From assembly GCA_022036555.1 (NCBI GenBank), contig CM039126.1, positions 32,759,925 to 32,823,924 of the forward strand: DNA of 64,000 nucleotides. Direction: 5' to 3'. Below, in pieces: positions 31,289 through 43,780 of the stretch. The position numbers and the translations under genes were made by a program. Position 1 is the stretch's first letter; each line of letters opens with the position of its first letter. Below the pieces are notes generated by a model that was not told the DNA's origin, ran no database searches, and saw only the letters and a program-made list of their open reading frames with translations. This DNA is from Microstegium vimineum (lineage: Eukaryota; Streptophyta; Magnoliopsida; Poales; Poaceae).

Positions 31289-32171
31289 CACTACGTCAAA
31301 ATCGAGCCTCCGCAGCGGGAAATCCCATGCTTTTCCGTGACGGGTTTTTTCTATTTATCGTGGTGGACATTTTTTGTCCGTTGCGGACGTCTTAATATGC
31401 CCGCTGCGGTAAATCAATTTACCGCAGCGGGCATCCTATAAGGCCTGCCACGGTTAAGGCCGAGGCCCATAGCGGGTACTAGTATAAATTCAACACTTAG
31501 GGTTTGAGTCCACTGACTCTCATCCCCCAGGCGCCGCTCCCACTCCCCACTCTGCCTCTTCCTCCGTCACTCCAAATCTTGAATCCCTCCGTCTCCCACT
31601 CCCTTCCACTCTCTCTCTCCCTCACCGGCGTGTGAAGGACAGCGGCGGCGCAGCGACTAGCTCTCGGCGCGGCGTGGCGCGGGCAGCGGTGGGCGGGACC
31701 CTGGCGCGCGGGGCCACGACTTCGAACGGCAGCGCGCTGGGCCCCGACGCGGGTCGCGCGGCGCGCGGGACCCTGGAGTGGGTACCGCGGACGGCGACGC
31801 GCGGGACTCCGGCGCGGGTCGCGCGGACGGCGGGGCACGGAGCTGCTGCGAGGGCGGAGGGCGGACGGCGGAGCACGGAGCGGCGGCGCCGCTCGCGTGG
31901 AGCCCCAGCGGCGCGGGCTCCAAGCCCGGGTCGTCGGTGGGCTCCGGAATGGGCTCTCCGACGGGTTTCTGTTTTTTTTATTTTTTTTAAATGTTTAACC
32001 ACAGCGGGCGTCCTAATGTGCCCGCTGCGGCAAATCGGTTAACCGCAGCAGGCAAAGTGGCCCGCTGCGGGAAGGTAACCATTTACCGTGACCTTCCAAT
32101 GGTGACGGACGGGATTACCCGCTGCGTAAAAGGAAATTTGGCCGCCATGGAAAAACGATTCTGTAGTAGCG
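31289..32171. mobile_element. Non-autonomous CACTA (EnSpm) element
   Basis: The left terminus is CACTACGTCAAAATCG. The right terminus, read in reverse, is CGCTACTACAGAATCG. Both flanks are AGA (31286-31288 and 32172-32174), a 3-bp duplication as expected for CACTA. Near both ends are subterminal inverted blocks of CCCGCTGCGG (31398-31435 and 32000-32075), the kind of sites transposase binds. The interior (about 31500-31980) is very GC-rich with overlapping open frames on both strands and no transposase domain. Confidence 0.75.
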
Positions 32172-32174
32172 AGA

Positions 32175-34256
32175 TCTAAGAGAATGGTCATGCCAGTTCT
32201 GGTGATGGTAACATTGTGAAATTGTATAATAGACTTTGCTAGTGTGTAGATTTCAATGAGATGATCGAAATGCATATGCAGAACATTCAATTTGAGGTCT
32301 AGATGAGAGAGCTATGGCTATTTGAAGATCCATACACACGAGGAAACTCTATTTATGCGGATTTCTAAAACCATATACCTTGACCAAATTTTGTGTCAGC
32401 CTCATCCTAGTTATAAAATATATTTTGACATGGAATTTGTAAGACTTTAGTTTCCTACATAAGCAAGACCACTGCGCCCTATATACGAATATAAAGGACC
32501 ATATATAGCCAATTGAGGATAATTATCTGTTCACATTTTTCCTTGATGTCTATTCTAGCCAAATGTTGATGTTCATCTATCAATTTGATAATTGTAGGTG
32601 GCAGGGCTTGCTCCACCCAAGGGAAAACCACCTATGTCCACACCGAGATAGGTTTCTCCTAGGTGAGAGCAGGGATGGTTCTTTGCTAGTTTTCTTAAAA
32701 GCTAGGCTTTATTATCACATAAGCACATCATGTATTCTTGTTTGGTTTACTCATAAACCTAGCCATCCTTCATCGTGAAAGAATGATATTTGCCTTTCTT
32801 AGACAAAAACTAAGAAAAACGTCTAGGTTGGATTATGCAAATTGGTTAGGTTTGTTTTTATAGATTCATACTATATTGTTCTGTTTACTGTCCCCATGAA
32901 ATAGTGTTTTAGTGTTTGACCGATCTTTCCATTAGTACACTAGCTTTTTAATGACTCTATTAGGAAATCATTTTTTATCTATATCTAACTTTTAGCCAAA
33001 TTTGTTTGTTGTAGCCAATTGATTCATTGATACAGTACCTTGTGTTCGCCATTACTGTTGCATTAGGACAAATGACCAATTGCATCTATTGTTGATCTCA
33101 TTCTTTGTTGATTGTTGTGCTTCGTTGGATGTTGTTGGGCTATGTGCTACTGGTGCTACTATGATGATAAGTACAAAGCAATTATGAGGCTGATTTCTTG
33201 TGCTAACCATGAAAGGGTACCAAGGTGCTACACCACAATGTTACTGGTCCAAACCTGAGATAAAACTTGCAAATATGTTGCATTCTTTTAATAGTTAATT
33301 TGCATGTGCCATGAATTTTCATGTTAATGCTGCTAGATCTACTAGTGAACATATTGTATTATCTAATCATTTTCTAGATATTAGTTTCATATATGCACAA
33401 TATGTTTCTAAAACATTATATAAAAACTTGATGTCAACTATGAATACTTTGATTTTTGCTGCCACTCTAGCAGCATATAAATGATTTTTCTAATATGCAA
33501 CATGGCATTTCATCCTTTGTTCATCATTAACAAATTTGCAACATGTAGTTTCACCACATAACAAGTAGGTGAATAAGAATCAGATATATTTATGCTAATT
33601 ATCTCGCCAATTACTCTAAACCCTTATAAATTGCATAATATGAAACTAGAGCGGAGGATGTTGTTACATACTTAGCAATATATGATAATCGCAATGTTCA
33701 TAACTTTGCTACATATCACCATCATATGTTAATGGAAATTCAACACCTTGTGCAAATTAGTAATTAGATTTGGCAAATATGTTACTAATACCTATAGCCA
33801 AAGTAATAAAAATTCAGCAAGCATTTATACACCTCAAGTTGCTACTACAACATATAGTTTGCCCCAACTCAATGAAAGAGCTCTGGCATCACTTACTCTT
33901 TATTGTCAATACCTAATGTTAGTATTTAATAGCCAAATGTGCCATATGAGCACTTCACAAGGTCTAAAGTATTAGAAAGCAATTTTTGTTGGACTAGGTG
34001 CTTTTCTTGTTTAAATAAGTAAATTCAATCATTATTATTTTGAAGAGTTAAAAGAAGCATACGAACTATAATTTGTTTATTGCTAAAACTAAAAAATAGA
34101 ATATTGTTTTAAATAAAAGTATCCCCAAATATTCAATAGATATTTTATTGATTTCAAAAGCTGAAATTAGAGTTAGAGATAATTATGTTCTTGCATTCAT
34201 ATTATACTTTAGCATTTGTTTGGGTTACATGTACTCTTAAGAAGGACCCATATAGC
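32175..34256. other. Unassigned AT-rich sequence
   Basis: About 2.1 kb of AT-rich sequence has no terminal repeats, no domain-bearing open frame and no RNA gene that I recognise. Short open frames at 32563-32778 and 33748-33975 look accidental. Confidence 0.4.
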
Positions 34257-34270
34257 ATTATGACAAATAT

Positions 34271-37200
34271 TTTTTTTTTTGAACGAAAACCGTGGGGCAA
34301 AAAACCCCCGGCAACATAAATTAACTTAGGCTAGAAGTATCAGAGAACTTACATAGGGTTTATAAACAAAAAGGAGGCCATCCTAACAAGGAGTTAGGAA
34401 GGCAAGGCTACCTAGCCAAAAGCAAAAAGAAAGATTACAAGGCATCAAGCCAACGCAAAATAGAAGAGTGCAGGGAGGGCTTGATTCTACAGAGGTGTTG
34501 CATAACCTCAATCTTCAGGGAGGCCTTCCAAACAGCAATGCAAGGGGCTTTACCATGGAAGATGAGGGCATTCCTTTCAAGCCAAATGCACCAAGCAGCA
34601 ATCATAACAATCTCCATGAAGAAAGGCTGGCTGAAGGCAACTGAAGCCCTAAGAAGTCTTTCAAAAATATTCACCCCAGCATCCCAGGAGATACCGATAG
34701 CAAACCACCTGCAGATGGAGGAGGAACACTCAGAGAAGAGATGATCCACAGTTTCTTCCCTAGCATCTTGACAAAGAGCACAGTTGTATCCCTCCTCAAG
34801 AAATTTGTTTCTTCTTCTTAGCATATTCCTGGTGTTAAGCTTGTCATTGAGCAAGAGTCATGCAAAGAATCTTATTTTTGGGATGCATTTGGATTTCCAA
34901 ATCCAGGTGATGGCCTGAGGGGGGGTGGATAGAGGCAAAATGATGTTGATAGAATCTATGCGAAGAGTAGGACTGATTTCCCCATATGAAAGACCAGGAG
35001 TCTCTAAGCAACCTAGACGCAGACCCCATCTCAATGAGTTCATTCTGCAGAACAAGGAATTCATTATAAGCTTGTCTAGTCATCGGGATTCTAAAGCAAT
35101 CTAGGAGGGGATCAGAGCTTCTCAGTTTTCAAAGAGAAATCTTCGGGTCCCTGGCAAACTAAAAAAGGGCCGGCAGAGATTGAGAGTGAATAGCCCCATT
35201 GACAAGATCTTCCCGAAACCCAACGGTGTCACCTTTATTGGGAAGGCATACTGCAACCCCTCTATACTTAAGGTGCAGACATAGAATATCCTTCCACCAG
35301 AAGGACCCCTTCTCCCTGGCCAGATGGGGGACATCATCCTGATAGTACTTCTGCCAAATGAGGTTAACCCATTAAATATCAGCCTTTCTATAGAACTTAT
35401 CCAGTTGCTTGATGAGGAGAGCATCGTTCTGTAGACTGAGATTCAACACACCAAGACCACCTTTATTCTTGGGTCTCTAAACAAGATCCCAGGCAGCCAG
35501 ATTGCAACCTTTCTTCTGGAAGTCATTTCCTCTCCAGAGGCAATTCTTTCTATGCTTATCAATAATATCAATCACAGTGACAGGTAGCTTCAAAGAACAC
35601 ATAAAGTATGTGGGCAGGGAAGAAATCACAGAGTTAACTAATTGCAGCCTTCTAGCATAAGTGAGGAAATGAGAACGGGCAGATAATCTTCTTTCAATTC
35701 TGCAGATGAGAGGGGCATAGTCTTTCACCTGAGGTTTGGTGAGGCCCAAAGGCAAGCCCAAATAGGTGAAGGGGAAGGAGCCGACTTGACAACCAAAAAC
35801 ATTAGCAAGGTAGTTGGCTCTGTCCAGATCAATATTGATGGGGACAAGATAGGATTTGTGGAAGTTTACTACCAAACCCGTGGAACCAGCAATCTTATGG
35901 AGGACTTCTTTGGGATGAAGCAATTGAGTTTCATTTGCTTGCATGATTAATAGCGTGTCATCAGCATACTGGACCACAGGAAAGGGCATATCATCATTCT
36001 GAGGGAAGGGAGGAAATATATGACCCTGGGAGAATTCAGAGTTGATAACACATTGGATAAGATCTGTGGTTACAACAAAGAGCAAGGGGGACAAAGGATC
36101 CCTTGCCTGACCCCCTTTTGCACTTGAATTCTTTACCAGCCACACCATTTAAGAGCATAGAGGAGGTAGCAGAGGATAAGATATCTTCAATCCAAAGAAT
36201 CCATCGAGGAGGGAAGCCCTTAGCTCTCAAGACATCCAAAATAGCAGCATGCTCAACCAGATCAAAAGCCTTCTCAAAGTCGAGCTTAAGAATGATGGTC
36301 TCCCTTTTAGAGTGGTGGCATTGATGGAGGTACTCAAAAGCCCAACCAAGACAATCTTGGATGGTTTTGCCTTTAATGAAGCCATACTGGTTCTCATGAA
36401 TCACCCGAAGTGCATGCCCCTGAAAACGGTTTGCTAAAATCTTGGTGATGATCTTTAGGGAGGAGTTTAGCAAAGAAATTGGCCTGAAATCATTGACATT
36501 CTCAGGGTTATCTTTTTTGGGGGACAAGAGTGATATAAGAAGAGTTTATGCTCTTCATGTCAGCCTTATGATGATAAAAGTCCCAGCAAAGCTTGTAGAT
36601 ATCTTCTCTGATGATATGCCAAGCTTTTTTGAAGAAAAGACTGTTGAAACTGTCAGGGCCAGGGGCTTTGTCAGATGGAAGTTCAAGAATAATAGAGCCA
36701 ATTTCCTCTTTTCTGAATGGGAGGCAGAGAGCATCCAGGCCATCACAGGGCTGGATAAGCGTCTGTAGATCAAACTGCATGGAAACAGCCACCGAGGTAC
36801 CAAGTCTTCTTTTGAATTCCTGAAAGAAAAGAGCACTCTTCTCATTGTGGTCTGACACCATTCTACCACTAGGATCAAGGATCTGACTAATGACATTCTT
36901 TCTATATCTCTCAGTGGCCATAGCATGAAAGAACTTGGTGTTCTCATCCCCAAATTTCACCAGCCTTTGAGTGAATCTTTGCCTCCAATAGGCATTCTGC
37001 ATAGCAAGCAGGTTTTTGATATGTGTCTTGAGAGCTCTCCTGAAAGAAGCCTCCTGGGAGAAGAGAGGCCTCAGCTCTTCCAACTTGTCAAAGTAGAGGA
37101 CAGTAGCATTGCAGTTGGAGATAAGCTTAGTTAAATTAGAAATCCCCTTAGCCCACTGTTTGAGAATCCTCCTAAGAATCTTGAACTTAGCATTGATGAT

Positions 37201-37299
37201 ATGAGAACTGTTTGAGCATCTAGTGGGAGAGGACCAAGCAAGGACAATCTGCTCAAGACAATTGGGATGACATAACCAATTATTCTCAAATCTGAAAAT
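34271..37299 (-). mobile_element. LINE (L1-type), 5'-truncated, with target-site duplication
   Basis: The element runs on the minus strand. Its 3' poly(A) appears as the T-run at 34269-34280, and its 5' truncation is at 37299. It is flanked by a 17-bp duplication with two mismatches (34257-34273 ATTATGACAAATATTTT and 37300-37316 ATTATGAATAATATTTT). The left copy overlaps the T-run. ORF2 lacks the endonuclease but keeps RT and zinc-finger regions. The 3.0-kb length is typical of truncated target-primed insertions. Confidence 0.88.
34435..37299 (-). pseudogene. LINE ORF2: reverse transcriptase and zf-RVT domain, frameshifted
   Basis: The reading starts at the truncation point (RFENNWLCHPNCLEQIVLAW). 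It continues through FGDENTKFFHAMATERYRKN, then SDKAPGPDSFNSLFFKKAW, NDFRPISLLNSSLKIITKIL and LKLDFEKAFDLVEH to the catalytic YADD (35957-35968, intact), then FTYLGLPLGL. The C-terminal zinc finger CALCQDAREETVDHLFSEC lies at 34726-34782. The frame shifts several times, for example near 36530 between the two RT segments and near 36110 before the YADD segment. The enzyme would prime DNA synthesis at a nick. This copy is inactive but only moderately decayed. Confidence 0.9.
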
Positions 37300-37401
37300 A
37301 TTATGAATAATATTTTATTGTCACCCTTATTAATATATGTTTCATCAATGTTTTCATTCATTCTTTTAGGAGAATACCTTCAATGCTCCAGTTGTATGGT
37401 A

Positions 37402-37617
37402 CTACCTACGTCCCCAAAAGAATGCAATTCTCATTTTTCAAGAAGTTAAACAATATGAAATTTGACTAAATTTATATAAAAATATATTAACATCCATGAT
37501 ATGAAATTAGTATCATTAGAGTAGTAATAGAATATATTTTCATAATAAAAATATTTGGAGATATAAATGCTGACCAACATGGTTCCCATAGTTGCATTCT
37601 TTTAGGGACGGAGGTAG
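37402..37617. mobile_element. Stowaway MITE, 216 bp
   Basis: The left end CTACCTACGTCCCCAAAAGA and the reverse complement of the right end CTACCTCCGTCCCTAAAAGA differ at two positions, and the inverted repeat extends through ATGCAA. TA flanks both sides (37400-37401 and 37618-37619). Confidence 0.88.
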
Positions 37618-37619
37618 TA

Positions 37620-38300
37620 TATGCTAAAGTAGTTTACCGTTCAAAAGTGAAAATTTGATGATTGAAAATATGATGTAACCACTCATACTATTTTTTCCTT
37701 GTGTAGTTATTTTTGACATCCAACCGATTGGAATACTAACACTACTATGTGGACATCATTAGAGCCAGTTTGAAATTCCACGACACCATCATTTTTGACC
37801 CTCAGTGGTAAATTATCAGTGGTGGTAATTTGTTATCACAGTAGGCTCATGTTGTCAATTGTTGGTGATAAGGATTTTTAGCAATACTAAAATTAGGCCA
37901 AAAATAGAAAAAAATCTTTATAATCCAAATAAGTCATTAGTCGTTTGCTATGCATGTGATCTCATGCATATCTCCTCTAACCACTCTATCCTAAAGTCAC
38001 TTATAGTCTATAATACATATTCATTCCCATCGTCTTCATTTTTCATGATTTAAAAATAAATAGTTAGGACTAGAGATGGCATCGGGGTTCGTCTAGACCC
38101 AGAACCTGTGGGTTTCGGAACTGGCGAGGATAGGGGAGGGTCTAATTTTCATCCCTTTAGTTTTTGGGTTTAGGACCCAAAATAGGGTGGGTTGGGGTCG
38201 GGTTATGATTCTGCACTACAAGTGCCTATAAGGCACCCGACATTTAAGTAGGATGGTAAAAGAGCCCACCATAGTAGGCGACCAACTACGGAACCCTAGC
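37620..38300. other. Unassigned sequence ending in a possible CACTA terminus
   Basis: I see no gene. CACTACAAGTGCCTATAAGG at 38214 looks like a CACTA left end, but no matching right end or 3-bp duplication was found. The truncated LTR copy starts at 38301. Confidence 0.4.
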
Positions 38301-41300
38301 TGTCACACCCGGTTTTAAGAACAAAACCAGATATACCCTATATGTGAGCCCAGGAAGTCAAATCTCACATATAATCACAGAACAAGGTAATATCAAGAGA
38401 CAATACTTAAATACATAACATATATGGTTAAAGAAATAACCTTAAGCACAGCGGTAAGACACTCCGAACTTCAGGCGAAGACTCCACTCCACAGGGACCA
38501 ACTGACTGGTTGATCACAAGCCTATCTCTTCCTACTCTTGCAAACTAGTACCCATCCGGGATTTTTATCCAAAGATTGAAAAGAAAAGAACAAGCGTAAG
38601 TACTTTCGTACTCAACAAGTAAACATGGGGTTCATGAGGCTCAAAAAGGATAGACACGGGTTTACTGCATAAGCTTTTATGTTGTCACAATTTTAGCATT
38701 ATAGTAGCATCAATGTTATCAATATATAGCCCAATAACCATATGATCAAGTTAACAGGATATAATGCTTATATGAACGGTAACAATAATAAATCACAGAG
38801 AACAACTGATGAGCCATGACATAAGAACATCACACAGCAAGGAGCCCAAGCCACTCGTAACCGTGAGCACGGCTATCATGATAGTTTTTAACTCTGCGCA
38901 GAGGTGTACATCTTTACCCATAAGTCGTGAATTGCCCTTTCTCCCGAGGTAGCTAGTCTCTTACCCACTTCCAAGGTGGGCCGACAGGGTTCACTATGAG
39001 ACCTTTCACAGGTTCCACTAATAGGTAACAACCCGCTACAAGTTCTCTTAACAAGATCGTAAGAAACTCCCCTCCCAGAAACCACCGCAGCGCCTTCTGG
39101 CAGACCAAGCCCCTACTTTCTCGGAGCCCTTCTTGCACCCTCTCAGGTAAGTTGTCACAAACTAGCGAAAGCCTAATACTGAGTCAAGCCAGAGCCCATT
39201 AGCTTATGGTAGTACTGTTTTCTCGGGGTAATCTCTTACAGAAATATCCCTATAAGTGAGAACACAGGTGTGAGTTCCTGATGTTCCACCTATAGTCCAC
39301 ATTGCTAAAAAGTCATCTTTTATTGTCATTTCATATATCATTAATCAAGTTTACATGATCATAGTTATTCTTAAAGAGCACTAGCTTGATCTACCTAAAT
39401 ACATAAATTCCCAGGGTGACAAGGTATAAGGTACAAAACTAGGATAACCTTATAGGGTAACAAGGAAACACATGCATATGATTAATGAGTGATTATCATG
39501 AATAGGACAACAAGGATAATCCCATGTAATACTTGCCTTAAAAGCTTAGATCCTTTGCTCAACTGCTTCAGACGACTTCTTTTTGATCGCCAACGCAAAA
39601 CTCACCGATTGGATAACAATTAACAAATCACCACACAAGCATCTGATCATACAAAGCATACAAACATGGCTAAATTAGAACAATACACCAATCAATAGAA
39701 AGATTTGAAAAGAGATCTACGCAGCTCTACGATCACACAGTCGCGAAGATCACACTAAACGGAGCTTCGATTAGAAAGATACAACTAACGGAAGATTTGC
39801 TTTTATAAAAGAGAACTACGAGCTTTATTAATTTTATAACTATATAAAAGAGTTTATAAAGTGCTTCAAAGAAACACCTTGATTATATTAGGTCAAAATT
39901 GTATTTGGATTGAAAACGGAAGTTGAAACTATCCTCATTTCATGTATAAAACAAGTTGTTAAGTGGTTAATCAAATTAGGATTTGAACCCATGAAAATAC
40001 AGAGCTATTAACATGGTATTAAATATCACTAAATAAAAGGTTACGCCGATACGAAGCCAACGCAACTTGAACGGAACGAAACGGATTTAAAACGGAGAAG
40101 ATATGAAATTAACAAGATTTTCTATACAAGATTAATTCATTAAAAGAATTAATCTAAACCTTATTTTCAAAATACTTTAACATGTATGAAAACTGTACCA
40201 TTAGATATATTATGAAATTACGAAACTAACGCAACTCGTTTGGGTCAAAACGGATTTGAAATGAAGAAATTATAAGCACTTGAAGGTGGGTGGCAGTTCT
40301 GTAAAAAGAGAAAACGTATTAAGGTCTACCCGAGAAGGTTTACGTTTTCAGAACGAGAAAGCGCAAAGAAGGAAGGCGCCAAGGGATTTGCGGTGTGGGG
40401 CTGACGGGTCGACGTGGCGTGTTGCGGTTGGGTGGGTGCACCACGCGGCTGTGGACCGTGTGCGAGGCCTTGGTCCATGGGTCCACCATGGACCAGAGGG
40501 CATACCCCTTCGGGGGTTCTAATCTAAACCGTCTGCGCTGGATCGGATGGTCCAGAGAGAAAGGGGAGAAAGAGAGAGGGCGTCAGGTCGCCGGGGCGGC
40601 GCTCCCGCGGCGGCGCGCCATGGCCAGAGGGCGAAAACTCGCCGGAGAACAGCTCGGCAGCGCTATAGGGCTCCATAGCCTAAGTGAAAAGGTCCGGGGT
40701 GACGAGCACGATGCTACGAACCTGATGCGGGGCTCAGAAACGGCCACGAGGGCATGGCGGCGGTGCTGGTCATGCCCGAGCGGCTCGGGTTGGTCGGAGG
40801 TCTGCCTGCACGGCGTTACAGGCCTCGGTTTGCCGAGGGGAAGGCACGGGGGCGTTGAGCGAGCGTCGGCGGGGTTGACCGTGACCTTAGAGACAACCGC
40901 GAGGGGGTGGGGCGGCTGGAACGGCGGAATGCCATGGCTGGCAGCGCGAACTCTCTGAGCAACGCGGCGGAGGCGCTACGCAGGCCTAACCGCGAGGACG
41001 AGGGGACAGGGAGGGAGAGGAGGAGACGGCGGGCACAACCGTGCCCTTGGCGTGGCCGGAGGAGCTCACCCGATCGTGGACGACGGCGGCGGGATCCGGA
41101 GATGACCGCGGCTCGCGGCGGCGGCGCTCTGAGGCTCTGCAGCGGTGGCTAGGGCTCGAGGATGGGGCGGAGGAGGTGCGGCATCAGCTATTTATAGTCC
41201 GGAGCGGTGCCGGGGATGGAAAGAGATACTCCCCGAGCTCGATTCATGTTCGGCAGAGGAAGGAATTGCCGGCGCAGAGGAAAGGAAAGGGAGAGGAGGG

Positions 41301-41935
41301 AGGAAAAGGAAAGGGCCGGGGTGTGCGGCGCTCGGCGTGACGACCCACGGGGCAGTGTCGGCGTAGGAACGGGGAGGGGGATTCCTGCTCGGATTTTGCG
41401 GTCGGCGAGGAAGGACTCCGGCACGGGGAAATAAGGAAGGGAGCGGGAGGGAGAAGAAGGAAAGGGGGAAGAAGCAGCTGACAGGTGGGGTCGGCTTGTC
41501 AGCGGCAGAGAGAGAGGGAGAGGCAGCGTGCGTCCGCGCAGCGAGGGGGAATGAGCGGCTGACGTGTGGGTCCCACCTGTCGGCGCATCCGACCAGGGGG
41601 GTGAACGGGCCGCGGGGTGGGGGAGGGAGCTGGGCCGGCCTGCTGCTTTGGGCCTGCTGAAGAAAGGCCGAGGGAGAGAGGGGGATGGCCTGCGGCCGGC
41701 TTGGGCTTGAGAGAGAGAGGGCATGCCGAGGGGGGGATGGGGCTTGGGCCACCTCGGGCCAGAAACAGAGAGGGAGAAGAGAGAGAGGTTTTGTCTCTTT
41801 TTTAAAAAAATTTATTTTTCAAACACATTTTGAAAACCAATTTGAATTTTGAAACTTGCCAAACAATACAAAAATTCCAAAGTGCAGGGCATGAATGGTC
41901 AAACATGTTTATACCATAAGGTAATTTATAATAGT
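38301..41935 (-). repeat. Long LTR of a gypsy family (antisense), 3'-side truncated in the window
   Basis: It starts TGTCACACCCGGTTTTAAGA and matches 47356-50951 along nearly its whole length, including the GC-rich block with CCGCGGCGGCGCGCCATGGC. The match stops at about 41935, roughly 110 bp before the expected terminus, where CACTA-type repeats begin. A TATA box on the minus strand (41189-41196, TATAAATA) shows that the LTR is read right to left. Open frames in 40280-41800 are parts of the LTR, not genes. No target duplication can be checked because one end is missing. Confidence 0.82.
41189..41196 (-). promoter_or_regulatory. TATA box of the antisense LTR
   Basis: On the minus strand GGACTATAAATAGCTG contains TATAAATA. 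The solo LTR has the equivalent TATAAAAG at 50105-50112. Confidence 0.6.
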
Positions 41936-42701
41936 GAGAACTTGAGACATAATTTTAGGACCTCAAATAATTTCAAATGAAAACATCATCAATGACAAAG
42001 TAATAGTTCTCATCAAGTTTTGGTCAATTTTTCATCCGAGGTCTTTTGAAAAATTTGAATTTCAAAATGTTAGAACTTCAAATACAAATTTGGGACCATA
42101 AATGATTTCTAGTAAAAAAGTTGTCAACTACAATGTTGTTGTTATCATCAATATCTACAACTTTGGTTCTAGTGATTTTTCCATGTGAGATGTTAGCATA
42201 ATTCATAAAAAATAAATTTCAAATATGAAAACTTCAAACAAAATTTTGTGACCGTAAATGCTTTTAAATGAAAAAGCATTAAATAGAAAGTTGCAAATAT
42301 TGTTGAGATCTGCATCTTTGATATAAAGTTTGTCTTCATCCAGCTTTATTTGGAAAAGGTTATGAATGTTATTGTGCTTCAGCGTTGTTATCACGATGAA
42401 TTGACCATGAAGACCCTTTTCGCTGCATGTTCATACGGCAAGCCGGCTGGATGACGAGCCCATGATCATCTCCGATTGGTGACATGAATCGATAGTAATG
42501 ATGTACTGTCACCACGAGTTGGCAACATGAACCGATGATGATGATGTGACTTATTTTCACCATTAGTTAGTAACATGAACCAACGGTGATAATCCCATCA
42601 CCGTCAGTTCATAACATGAACCTCTGTGATGCTTATGACCGCGGGTTTTAATAAAACTGCCGATGAAATGTTGTAGGAGATAGACCATTTCTACAGTAGT
42701 G
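41936..42701. mobile_element. CACTA element, right terminal part
   Basis: The right end reads CCATTTCTACAGTAGTG (to 42701), a typical CACTA 3' terminus ending TAGTG. Inside it are repeated subterminal blocks around AACATGAACC(A/G)A(C/T)GGTGAT (42440-42620). Farther left (41936-42360) are diverged repeats containing AAAGTTGTCAACTACAA and ATCTACAACTTTGGT, common in grass CACTA interiors. The left terminus was not found. No transposase is visible. Confidence 0.6.
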
Positions 42702-43780
42702 TAATGATCAATCCAAATATTATTTTTTTATACCGAGGCAAGAGATTTTATAATCCATGGATGCGAAGCATGTTGAAATAACTTTTGATGATTCATTACT
42801 GGTGGTGCAGCAACTATCATAAATTTTTCAAAGTTGAGATGGATCACTAGTTGCTTATGGTAAAAAGTGCCTAGTGTTGTATCCTTCTTGGATGAGTCAA
42901 ATACATCGTTATCTAGGAGGCTATCAAGCTGTCAATAATAGACATTTCAGTATCATTAAAAAGCCCATGTGTTTAAGGATTGTTGATATACGCATTCTGC
43001 CCAAATTGTCTTGTCTAGTACCGGAAAACTAGCCTAGCCACAGAATGTACACTATACTACATTTGATATAGAGAAATAGGTCAATCCAGTTTTAAAACCC
43101 TCTTGGCTAGTTTTCTTATTAAAGCTGTCAAAATTGGCATATCTGATTTCTAAAAATTTACCTAGGTGGTTGTTTTACTGAGTCATTAAGGCCTCAAAAT
43201 TTTTGGAGGCTGAGGTTAGTAACTATCTAGAGGAGTCTTCATTATTTTCAAGGTTCGGGCAATATAGTTGACAACAGAGTTCAACGATTGGCATTCAAAT
43301 CAGGCTAAAATTGTTATCAACATACTTCCTTTTTGATGGAGGAGATTGTGTAGCTACTCTGTATGGTTTACTTGCACAAGATGCAGAATCAACCATTATG
43401 ATCTCAAATCTGGTAGGCACCAAAGTAATTAGAAGAATAAAGAAACTTAGTTCAAGAACATGATTAATACCTAAAGAGTAATCATATCCTTGCTACTTGC
43501 AAGGTAATTATACCACCGTCAACTTTTGGGCTGATTACATTGTCTTAGGTATTCGGTTTCAAATATTTTCCTTGCACACAATTCAAGTTCACAGTAACAT
43601 GTGCATGCTATTTTGCATGATGCATATGATCAATTTTGGAGGGATGCAAAGATCAATTCTGGTTAATGGCAATTTGTCCCTTTATGCTTCAACAACTATT
43701 TAATTGCATGAGAGTGAATTTGACAAGAATTTTATGCAACTACAACAAAGATTGTATGTATTAATATTACCAACATTTAT
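42702..43780. other. Unassigned AT-rich sequence
   Basis: No gene or complete transposon is seen. A 37-bp stretch at about 43614-43650 is repeated at 43996-44032. Confidence 0.4.

Noticed and set aside
31632..32042. 136-codon Arg/Ala-rich open frame
   Set aside because: It overlaps open frames on the other strand within the GC-rich CACTA core. No domain, and codon pattern explained by base composition.
39720..41805. Several long GC-rich open frames as host genes
   Set aside because: The same sequence recurs in the solo LTR at 49300-50700, so it belongs to the LTR. No domain is recognisable.
38214..42701. Single CACTA element spanning the truncated LTR
   Set aside because: The ends share only CACTAC, their inner sequences differ, and the 3-bp flanks do not match.
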